Position numbers and translations under genes: made by a program. DNA of 64,000 nt from Actinoplanes sp. TBRC 11911 (GTDB lineage Bacteria; Actinomycetota; Actinomycetes; Mycobacteriales; Micromonosporaceae), in assembly GCF_012933445.1 (NCBI RefSeq), contig NZ_JABBNC010000001.1:372001-436000 (forward strand), in the 5' to 3' direction. The notes beneath the pieces were generated by a model. The model was not told the origin of the DNA and made no database searches. It saw only the letters and a program-made list of their open reading frames with translations. Below are positions 35,189 to 42,148 of the stretch, one piece after another (positions within the stretch are counted from its first letter, which is position 1; the number at the start of each line of letters is the position of its first letter).

Positions 35189-36217
35189 ATGCGTCCCGGG
35201 CTGATCAGCGAGGTGCGGCTGGACAGGCTTCGGCACGTCCGCCCGGCAGCAGGCTTGGGCTGGGTGGTCACCGAGGCCACCGAGGCCGTCAGCCTGTTGG
35301 ACCACGATCTACAACTGGTGCGACGAGTTTCGCTACCATTCGCGGTGCCACGCCTTGACGTCAGTGCGACAAGCCAGTTCATCGCGATCGCCGACAGTCA
35401 CGAACTCGTCGTTCTCGACAGCGCCGGAGACATCCGCTGGCGACGTCCTCGGAGTCATCTCCGGGCAGGGACGGCCGACACCGAGACCTCGTTTCACATC
35501 GATGCCGACGGCATCCTTTGGATCCGCATGGCCACCACCCGGGAACTGCTGGCTCTTGACGCTGGAACCGGGATAGAGATAGATCGCGCGACACTGGTCG
35601 GTCCGGATGCCGCCTGGTTCGTGCACCGGCCTACCGACGCCTCCACCGGTCTGGGGCTCCTTCACCCGGACCCCTCGCCCAGCGCCCTGATCAGTCTGGA
35701 CAACAGCCGCATAGTGTTGCGTCCGCTGCGCGGGTTTGATCTCGCCGACTTCAGCCCGGCAGGATCGCGCTACCTCACGATGAGTATCGACGGCTTCCTT
35801 TCGGTAAGAGAACTCGCTACCGAGACCGTGTTGGTGGAGCGACACCTCGACGACCTACCTGGCTTGCCATACCGGATTCGTTACGCCGACTGGTATTTCG
35901 AATATCCGGCGCTGTTCCTGACCGACGAGATCATCTTGGTGAAGATCAGCTCGCGAGACTACTCGGAGGACGACAGTCACCTTCTGCTCTCAGCACGGAG
36001 TCTTCGCTACCGCTCACAGATCGATTACCCGACCCCGCGATGGCCCGGCTCGATCGTCAGCGCGGAAAGATCCGGCCGCTGGCTCACTCACTATCACGAG
36101 GAAAGCACGCTACGGCTCTGGCAGATCGCCGACACCTCGCCGCCACCCGCGGGCCCGCAGGCAAGACCAACGCCGCTCGACGATGAACCCACCCCGGGCC
36201 AGCTCACGCTCTTCTGA
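35189..36217 (+). CDS. Predicted beta-propeller protein of unknown function
   Basis: A 342-residue protein without signal peptide, which I do not assign to a named family. Repeating strands such as QFIAIADSHELVVLDSAGDI, ILWIRMATTRELLALDAGTG and RYLTMSIDGFLSVRELATETV suggest a WD40- or PQQ-like propeller. It ends in a proline-rich tail with TPGQLTLF. It follows two small unknown genes with a 10-base gap, so it is probably the third gene of the operon. It may act as a scaffold or sensor (inference). Confidence 0.6.
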   Translation: MRPGLISEVRLDRLRHVRPAAGLGWVVTEATEAVSLLDHDLQLVRRVSLPFAVPRLDVSATSQFIAIADSHELVVLDSAGDIRWRRPRSHLRAGTADTETSFHIDADGILWIRMATTRELLALDAGTGIEIDRATLVGPDAAWFVHRPTDASTGLGLLHPDPSPSALISLDNSRIVLRPLRGFDLADFSPAGSRYLTMSIDGFLSVRELATETVLVERHLDDLPGLPYRIRYADWYFEYPALFLTDEIILVKISSRDYSEDDSHLLLSARSLRYRSQIDYPTPRWPGSIVSAERSGRWLTHYHEESTLRLWQIADTSPPPAGPQARPTPLDDEPTPGQLTLF

Positions 36218-36257
36218 GCGGCTCGGCCGAGTCTCGATCTCCCACCTGCCCAGAGCT

Positions 36258-36489
36258 CACGATGTGGGACTCGGGTCCATTCTGCGGGACGGGCGGCCAC
36301 ATCGTGGCCGCCGAGTCCGCGATGTGAGATCGAAGTCCATTGTAGAGTCCGCTTCGTCTCCTCTCGCGGCCTTTGTTTCCCCGCTTTCCGCGACGTTTCG
36401 TAGACCTTGGAGATTTAGGGCTCGCATGTGGGCGCAAGTCTCCAAGATCTGCAGAAAACCCACTATGCGGTCGGAATGCCCACATAGTG
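36258..36489. repeat. 233-bp dispersed element, copy B
   Basis: Ends are CACGATGTGGG (36258-36268) and CCCACATAGTG (36479-36489), inverted with one mismatch. The hairpin arms AGACCTTGGAGATTT (36402-36416) and AAGTCTCCAAGATCT (36436-36450) again enclose 19 bases, with the loop GGGCTCGCATGTGGGCGC almost as in copy A. The total of 232 bases matches the other copies. It lies 40 bases after the propeller gene. Confidence 0.78.
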
Positions 36490-36823
36490 GGACCACTGCG
36501 CCCGTTCGCGGCCCAGGTTCCAGCCGCGCCAGCCGTCCTCCTGGCGAGGTCTGGTCCCGCGGCCAGGAGAAGGCACGCTGCAACCGGCGCGACGAGCCAT
36601 GAGCCCGCACGACAACAAGCGGCACCCCATGCTGCGCGCCGGCAGCACCTAAACAACCCGCTGGCACACCTGGCGCTCCCGGCCGAGTCGGCTCCACCTG
36701 GCGTTGCCGGGACGGCGGCCGCGGTCCCGGGGTGGTCGTGATCAATTCGCCTGCGTCGTGCGGCGCATCCTGGAGACCATGGGTCAGCCAGAGTGGCTGG
36801 CGGGGCACCGGGAGGGCAACGGT
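36490..36823. other. Spacer without recognised gene
   Basis: Between element copy B and the membrane-protein gene I find only GC-rich sequence with unconvincing open frames. The promoter and a GGGAGGG ribosome site of the next gene lie at its right end. Confidence 0.4.
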
Positions 36824-37498
36824 ATGAGCAGCGAACTCTTCGATGACGCGTCCGAGCCGGTCCGGGGTGAACGGCGCTGGCCGATGGTGGCCGCGGTGGC
36901 CGCGGCGATCGTGCTCGCCCTGCTACGCCCCGCGGAGATACGGATCGCCCCGCCCTGGGTCCTGCCCGTGATCGAGTTCTTACTGCTGATCGCGTTGATA
37001 ATCAAGGATCCGGGACGGATCGACCGTCAATCGACCCTGTTGCGGGGGCTGTCCATCGGCGTCGTGGGCGTGTTGGTGCTCGACGCCCTGTCGGCGACCA
37101 TCAAGCTCGTTCTGATCCTCATTCACGGTGGTGCGCTGACCAATTCGGCCGGCGAGCTCCTGCGGGCCGGCGGCATCGTCTGGCTGTCCAATGTGATCGC
37201 CTTTACCCTGCTGTACTGGGTGTTCGACGCGGGTGGGCCGGCCGCCCGCGCACACGGCATGCCCCGCAATCTCGACCTGGCCTTCCCGCAGCAGCTCAAT
37301 CCGGAAATCGCCGCGTCCGGCTGGCGCCCGAGATTCATCGACTACCAATATCTGGGGCTGACGTCGTCCACGGCGTTCAGCCCGACCGACGTGCTCCCGC
37401 TGGCGCCCTGGGCCAAGACCGCCATGGGAATGCAGGCGCTGATCTCCCTGGCCGTGCTGGGTCTCGTCGTGGCCCGCGCGGTCAACGTGTTCACCTGA
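36824..37498 (+). CDS. Integral membrane protein of unknown function
   Basis: A 224-residue protein with about five hydrophobic segments. It carries a conserved-looking module YWVFDAGGPAAR, then FPQQLNPEIA, GWRPRFIDYQYLGLTSSTAFSPTD and a final helix ending ARAVNVFT. This arrangement is common in uncharacterised actinobacterial membrane proteins, but I give no function. The ATG at 36824 has GGGAGGG upstream. The gene overlaps the end of the convergent aldo/keto reductase gene by 8 bases. Confidence 0.8.
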   Translation: MSSELFDDASEPVRGERRWPMVAAVAAAIVLALLRPAEIRIAPPWVLPVIEFLLLIALIIKDPGRIDRQSTLLRGLSIGVVGVLVLDALSATIKLVLILIHGGALTNSAGELLRAGGIVWLSNVIAFTLLYWVFDAGGPAARAHGMPRNLDLAFPQQLNPEIAASGWRPRFIDYQYLGLTSSTAFSPTDVLPLAPWAKTAMGMQALISLAVLGLVVARAVNVFT

Positions 37499-38606
37499 CC
37501 AGGGACGGGTGCTCCGGCCACTGGACCCAGTCGACCCACATGCCGCCGAACTGCAGGGACGGCGCGTTGCGGTTCGAGGCAGCGGGCACGGCGAGCTCGG
37601 GTTGCGACACCACGTCCAGGGTCGCGCGCTGATCGGTGGTCAGGACCAGGTCCACCGCCTCGAGGTTGGCCTCCAGCTGCTGCACGGTGCGGGCGCCGAC
37701 CAACGTCGCGGTCACCCCGGGACGATCGCGGACCCACGCTGTCGCGACCGCCGCCGGGCTCGCCTTGGCCTCGGCCGCGACGTCGTTCACCGCGTCGATG
37801 ATCGGGTAGTAGCGGTCCGCGGGCTGGCCCAGCATGCCGCCGCGGCTGCCCTCCGCCGGCAACGGCTGCGACCGCGAATACTTGCCGGACAGGAAGCCGT
37901 TCTTCAACACACCCCAAGGCACCACACCGATCCCGTACGCCCGTGCAGCAGGGAAAACCTCCGCCTCGGCCGTGCGCTCCGCCAGCGAATACTCCGTCTG
38001 TAAGGCGACCATCGGGGTCCACCCTTTGGTCTGGGCCAGCAGGCTCGCCTCGGCGATCTTCCAGCCCGGCAGGTTCGACATGCCCACGTACCTGATCTTC
38101 CCGGCGGTGACCAGGTCGTCGAGCGTGCGCAGGGTTTCGGCCATCGGGATGACCGGCTGGTAGTCGTCCCGCCAATATGGATCGAAGTTGTTCAGCAAAT
38201 ACAGGTCGACGTAGTCGGTGCCGAGCCGGCGCAACGAGTCCTCGAGCTGGCGGATGATGCCCTTGCGTCCGGCGCCGCCGCCGTTCGGGTCGCCCGGGTG
38301 CAGGTTGGCCCAGAACTTCGTGCTCAGCACCAGCCGGTCCCGCAGCTCGGGGCGCGCGGCCAGGTAGTCCCCCACGATCGTCTCCGCGTGACCGCGCGTG
38401 TAGACGTTCGCGGTGTCGACGAAGTTGCCGCCGTGGTCGAGGTACGCGGCGAGGATGTCCGCCGACACTTCCGGCGACGCCCCCCAGCCCCACTCCTCGC
38501 CGAAGGTCATCGTCCCCAGGGCCATCGGGCTGACCCGGAGTCCGGAATGCCCGAGCGACACATACGAATTGATAGGCACGTCGCCAATTCTCACGCGCCC
38601 GCTCAT
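37491..38606 (-). CDS. Aldo/keto reductase with Asn in place of the catalytic His
   Basis: AKR-superfamily protein of about 371 residues. Asp64 and Tyr69 (NFVDTANVYTRGHAE) and Lys97 (LSTKFW) are present. The position of the catalytic His is Asn139 (DLYLLNNFDPYW). The voltage-gated potassium-channel beta subunits (AKR6) also carry Asn here and are slow reductases, so catalysis may be weak or specialised. The start is uncertain: ATG 38606 is chosen and a GTG lies near 38579. It is divergent from an AraC regulator that probably controls it. Confidence 0.88.
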   Translation of the reverse strand: MSGRVRIGDVPINSYVSLGHSGLRVSPMALGTMTFGEEWGWGASPEVSADILAAYLDHGGNFVDTANVYTRGHAETIVGDYLAARPELRDRLVLSTKFWANLHPGDPNGGGAGRKGIIRQLEDSLRRLGTDYVDLYLLNNFDPYWRDDYQPVIPMAETLRTLDDLVTAGKIRYVGMSNLPGWKIAEASLLAQTKGWTPMVALQTEYSLAERTAEAEVFPAARAYGIGVVPWGVLKNGFLSGKYSRSQPLPAEGSRGGMLGQPADRYYPIIDAVNDVAAEAKASPAAVATAWVRDRPGVTATLVGARTVQQLEANLEAVDLVLTTDQRATLDVVSQPELAVPAASNRNAPSLQFGGMWVDWVQWPEHPSLVR

Positions 38607-38674
38607 AGGTCCGTAGAACGATGCGATCAGCCGCGTACACAATTCGCTCAAAGCCCGCGTGCCATACTCGGTTC

Positions 38675-39550
38675 GTGGACCCCCTGTCCGAGCTCAGGGA
38701 TTTGATCAGCAGGCTGGACCGTACGCCTCGCCGCGGGTCCTGGCTTCCCGGAATGCGGGTGCTCGCCGCCACCGATCCCACCGCCCCGCGCCCGTCCGTG
38801 ACTCAGCCGACCTTCGCGCTGGTCGCCGGCGGGGAAAAACGCACGGTGCTCGCCGGCCACGAATTCACCTACGGCGCGGGGCAATATCTGGTGACCACGC
38901 TCGATTTACCGGTGACCGCGCACATCACCCGCGCCGACCCGTTCTCGGCGTTCGGCCTGGCGCTGCGGCCCGAACTGATCATCCAGTTGCTGGTCGACTC
39001 CCCCAAGGCGGACAGCCCGGGTCCGGGCATCGGTACCGCCGACGCCGGCGACCGCTTACTGGAAGCGGTGGTCCGCCTGCTGCGCCTGGTCGAGCATCCG
39101 CACGATTTCGCGGTGCTGGCGCGCGACGCGGAGAAGGAGATTCACTGGCGGCTGCTGACCGGGCCGCTGGCCGGGCTGGTCCGGCAGGTCGGCTACGCGG
39201 ACAGCCACGTCGCGCTGGCCGGCCGGGCCGCGCGCTGGATCACCGACCGGTTCGATCAGCACATCAGGATGGCGGAGCTGGCCGCGCACATGGGGGTCAG
39301 CACCGCGACCCTCAACCGCCATTTCCGGGCGGCCACCGCGATGAGCCCGCTGCAATATCAGAAACATGTCCGCCTGCAACGGGCCCGCATCCGGCTGGCG
39401 GCCACCCCCGACGACGTCGCCGCGGCCGGCTTCGCCGTCGGGTACGACAGTCCGTCCCAGTTCAGCCGGGAGTACCGGCGCATGTTCGGGTCGCCGCCCG
39501 GCGAGGACGCGCGGCGGCTGTCCGTCGCGGCCGACGCCGGCGATCTTTGA
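38675..39550 (+). CDS. AraC-family regulator (cupin-type N-terminus)
   Basis: A 291-residue activator. The N-terminal AraC-type ligand domain shows FALVAGGEKRTVLAGHEFTYGAGQYLV then LPVTAHI. The C-terminal double helix-turn-helix contains MAELAAHMGVSTATLNRHFRA and VGYDSPSQFSREYRRMFG. The GTG at 38675 is preferred; an upstream ATG would overlap the divergent aldo/keto reductase promoter. Regulators of this kind typically activate a neighbouring aldo/keto reductase in response to an aldehyde or similar compound. Confidence 0.9.
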   Translation: MDPLSELRDLISRLDRTPRRGSWLPGMRVLAATDPTAPRPSVTQPTFALVAGGEKRTVLAGHEFTYGAGQYLVTTLDLPVTAHITRADPFSAFGLALRPELIIQLLVDSPKADSPGPGIGTADAGDRLLEAVVRLLRLVEHPHDFAVLARDAEKEIHWRLLTGPLAGLVRQVGYADSHVALAGRAARWITDRFDQHIRMAELAAHMGVSTATLNRHFRAATAMSPLQYQKHVRLQRARIRLAATPDDVAAAGFAVGYDSPSQFSREYRRMFGSPPGEDARRLSVAADAGDL

Positions 39551-39576
39551 TCGGAGCGGGCCTCACAAGGGACGGC

Positions 39577-39930
39577 TCAGCTCGCCGCCGCGAGGGCGGT
39601 GCGCACCTGGGCCGCGAAGCCGGCCACCGTGAAACCGGACGCGGGGCTGTCGATCAGGACGATGTCGGAGACCGCACTGGTCAGCCGCAACGGCAGGATC
39701 GCCTGATACTCGGACGAGTGGTACCAGGTGTCGGCGGCGGTCCGGTCCGGGAACTCCATCAGGATGGCCGTACCCGGCCAGGCGCCCTCGATCACCTCGA
39801 CGTCGCCCATGGCCAGCCATTTCCCGCCGTACGGCCGCGCGGTGTCCTCGACCTGCTCGAGGTAGTCCAAGCCCTTGTCGTTCGGGACGCCACCGGGGAT
39901 ACGAAGGTGGGTGATCACATAGGTGGTCAT
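39577..39930 (-). CDS. DUF1330-family protein
   Basis: A 117-residue dimeric alpha/beta-barrel protein with the DUF1330 pattern: TYVITHLRIPGG, YLEQVEDTARPYGGKWLAMG, VEVIEGAWPGTAILMEFPDR, ADTWYHSSEYQAILPLRL. GGGAG stands before the ATG. Function is unknown for the family. A perfect inverted repeat, TTTAGATT-N8-AATCTAAA, lies just upstream and resembles the site between the SDR and TetR genes, so co-regulation by that TetR is likely. Confidence 0.88.
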   Translation of the reverse strand: MTTYVITHLRIPGGVPNDKGLDYLEQVEDTARPYGGKWLAMGDVEVIEGAWPGTAILMEFPDRTAADTWYHSSEYQAILPLRLTSAVSDIVLIDSPASGFTVAGFAAQVRTALAAAS

Positions 39931-39949
39931 GTGTCGCGCTCCCTGCCGG

Positions 39950-39973
39950 TTTAGATTACTTCCACAATCTAAA
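39950..39973. promoter_or_regulatory. Inverted-repeat operator before the DUF1330 gene
   Basis: TTTAGATT and AATCTAAA, exact complements, separated by 8 bases and centred 32 bases before the ATG. The half-site TAGATTAC is shared with the operator at 40705-40725. Confidence 0.55.
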
Positions 39974-40025
39974 ACGTGACCGTTCGCTGGCGCCAGCAAT
40001 GTGGTGCGCGTCTCGGGCTGTTTGC

Positions 40026-40697
40026 TCACGCGGACAACGAGGACTTCACCCGCTGGGCGGTGGCGTCGGCGAGCACCTCGGGCAGACCCGCGGCGACACC
40101 GTCGAGGGCTACCCGGGCGACCCCGGCCGGGTCGACCTTCTGATCGTCGGGGATGAAGCCGGCGAGGTCGGTGAACATCCATCCCATGATCAGCGAGGTG
40201 ACGGCGACACCGTGCGGGGCGAGTTCCTCACGCAAGGCGTCGGTGGCCGCCCAGCTCGCCGCCTTGGCCGCGTTGTGCGCGCCGAGCGCCCCCGCGTGAT
40301 ACCAGGCGAGCACGGAGAGCGCGTTGAGAATCGCCCCGCCCCCGTTGGCCTCGATCACCGGCGCGAAGGCCCGGATCACCGTCAGCGGGGCGAAGTAGTT
40401 GACCTCCATCTCGCGGCGGACATCGTCCATCGAGGCGGTGAGGACGGAGGCCGGGTGCAGGGCGCCGGCGTTGTTGACCAGCAAGGTGACGTCGCCGGCG
40501 GCCTTGGCGGCCCGTTCGACGGCGTCCGGGTCGGTGATGTCGATCTCAATCGGGACGGCGCCGGGTAAGTCCAGCGTCCGCGGGTTACGTACTCCGGCGT
40601 AGACCTTCGCGCCGTGTTCGAGCAGCTGAGTGGCGAAGTGGCGGCCGAGGCCGCGGTTCGCGCCGGTGACCAGAGCAACGGAGTTCGAGATGTCCAT
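40026..40697 (-). CDS. SDR-family protein lacking the catalytic Tyr
   Basis: Short-chain dehydrogenase/reductase fold of 223 residues. It has the cofactor motif VALVTGANRGLGRHFATQLLEHGA and VNNAG (75-79), and the active-site Ser at 128. The YxxxK motif reads His141-Asn-Ala-Ala-Lys145 (GALGAHNAAKAASWA), so the catalytic Tyr is replaced by His. It may be inactive, altered or regulatory. Otherwise it resembles small SDRs of the type TGANRGLG...VYAGVRNP. It is divergent from a TetR gene, with an operator between them. Confidence 0.88.
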   Translation of the reverse strand: MDISNSVALVTGANRGLGRHFATQLLEHGAKVYAGVRNPRTLDLPGAVPIEIDITDPDAVERAAKAAGDVTLLVNNAGALHPASVLTASMDDVRREMEVNYFAPLTVIRAFAPVIEANGGGAILNALSVLAWYHAGALGAHNAAKAASWAATDALREELAPHGVAVTSLIMGWMFTDLAGFIPDDQKVDPAGVARVALDGVAAGLPEVLADATAQRVKSSLSA

Positions 40698-40704
40698 GTC
40701 GATA

Positions 40705-40725
40705 GATTACGAAGATCATGTAATC
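40705..40725. promoter_or_regulatory. Inverted-repeat operator between SDR and TetR genes
   Basis: GATTAC-N9-GTAATC, exact 6-base arms, sits in the 71-base divergent region. It shares TAGATTAC with the operator before the DUF1330 gene, suggesting one TetR dimer type at both. Confidence 0.55.
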
Positions 40726-40768
40726 GGGTCAACGCGATAGATGACACACACCATCTACACTTGCGTTC

Positions 40769-41335
40769 ATGGGACGGGTGTCGCAGGCGCAGGCTCGGGA
40801 AAACCGCAGACAAATCGTGGAGACGGCCGCACGGCTGTTCCGCGAGCGCGGCGTCCCCGCGGTCAGCGTCGCCGACGTGATGGCCGAGGTGGGACTGACG
40901 CACGGCGGGTTCTACAAGCACTTCGCTTCCAAGGACGCGTTGGTCACCGAGGCGATCGGACAGGCGTACAAGGAACAAATCGCCCACGTCGAAAGCTTTG
41001 GCCGCACCGGGGACCCGGCGGCCCTGCAGGCGGTGCTCGACGACTACCTGTCCATCAGCCACCGCGACGATCCCGGCACCGGGTGCCCGTCCACGGGGTT
41101 CGGCGCGGACGTGGCACGCACCCCGGACGACGCGACGGCCCGCGAGGCGTACGCGCAAGGGGTGGAAAGGTATGCCGGCCGGCTCGGGCCCGACGGCCTC
41201 GCGTCGCTGAGCACGATGGTCGGCGCCATGGTCCTGTCCCGCGCGACCGCGGGCACGGAACTCTCCGTGCGCATTCTGGCCGAAGCCAAGGCCGCGGTGT
41301 CTGGCCGTACTCTGCCGGCGGTCGGCGCTAAATAG
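40769..41335 (+). CDS. TetR-family regulator
   Basis: A 188-residue repressor. The helix-turn-helix reads ARLFRERGVPAVSVADVMAE then VGLTHGGFYKHFASKDAL. The rest is the all-helical ligand domain, with a SRATAGTELSVRILAEAKAAV end typical of the TetR_C_36/AcrR-like group linked to SDR and DUF1330-type targets. It is divergent from the SDR gene across an inverted-repeat operator, and a related site lies before the DUF1330 gene. The ligand is unknown. Confidence 0.92.
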   Translation: MGRVSQAQARENRRQIVETAARLFRERGVPAVSVADVMAEVGLTHGGFYKHFASKDALVTEAIGQAYKEQIAHVESFGRTGDPAALQAVLDDYLSISHRDDPGTGCPSTGFGADVARTPDDATAREAYAQGVERYAGRLGPDGLASLSTMVGAMVLSRATAGTELSVRILAEAKAAVSGRTLPAVGAK

Positions 41336-41974
41336 TTATCGCGGTGCGCGACCCGCGGACTCGATCACCGCGCGCCCGGCATTGACGAGCGAACGGGCGA
41401 CGACCTTGGGGTCGCCGAGATGTCCGTTCACCATGGCGCCGTCGCGCAGCATCACCAGTTGTTCGGCGACGCCGGAGACGTCGCTCACACCCATCTCACC
41501 GAGAAGGTCCTCGATCACGCCGCGGAACCACGACCGGTGCGTGGCCACGACCTCGCGGACCGGATGGTCGGCGTCGGCGTACTCGACGGCGGCGTTGATG
41601 AAGGGGCACCCGCGGAATCCGGGGGTGCAGCTTTCGACGCCGATCGATTCGGCGATCAACCGGAACGTCTCGGCGGGGTCGCCCGGGGTGGCCCGCCGGG
41701 CCGTCTCGACGGCGTTGCGCTCCCACTGGGAGCGGCGTTCGAGATAGGCCACGACCAGGTCATCCTTGCCCGGGAAATGCCGGTAGAAGGTCACCTTGGT
41801 GATGCCCACCTTGGCGATGATCTTGTCGGCACTGACGGCCCGGATGCCCTGCGCGTAGAACAGCACCGCGGCGGCCTGGATGATGATTTCCCGCATCGAC
41901 GGCTTCGTCGGCCCCCGCCCGGGCTCCGGCGCCGGCGACCCGGCCGCTGATGCCGGCTCGACGCGCTGTGTCAT
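41336..41974 (-). CDS. TetR-family regulator
   Basis: A second TetR repressor of about 212 residues, convergent with the first and abutting its stop. DNA-binding part: IIIQAAAVLFYAQGIRAVSA then DKIIAKVGITKVTFYRHFPGKDDLV. The ligand domain includes GFRGCPFINAAVEYADADHPV, the GCP(F)INA pattern typical of the YxaF/LmrA-type group. The ATG at 41974 follows a less likely upstream one. An inverted repeat GGTAGA-N12-TCTACC lies 60 bases upstream, between it and the LAL regulator gene, so either gene may be its target. Confidence 0.9.
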   Translation of the reverse strand: MTQRVEPASAAGSPAPEPGRGPTKPSMREIIIQAAAVLFYAQGIRAVSADKIIAKVGITKVTFYRHFPGKDDLVVAYLERRSQWERNAVETARRATPGDPAETFRLIAESIGVESCTPGFRGCPFINAAVEYADADHPVREVVATHRSWFRGVIEDLLGEMGVSDVSGVAEQLVMLRDGAMVNGHLGDPKVVARSLVNAGRAVIESAGRAPR

Positions 41975-42033
41975 GCATTCCACCTTCCCATGGCCGCCTT
42001 GTCGTCGCCCACACGCCTTGCTACCGTCCAGCC

Positions 42034-42057
42034 GGTAGAGTTACTAGTTCGTCTACC
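42034..42057. promoter_or_regulatory. Inverted repeats between TetR and LAL genes
   Basis: GGTAGA (42034-42039) and TCTACC (42052-42057) are exact complements 12 bases apart. CTACCG/CGGTAG (42021-42038) overlaps them. An operator for the TetR protein is likely. Confidence 0.4.
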
Positions 42058-42148
42058 TGCATGGACTTTAGCAACGGATACATGTGCGCCGCTATTTCCT
42101 GACGCCGGTATCGAACACTGACAACCCGGCCAGCTTCAGGGGCACAGC

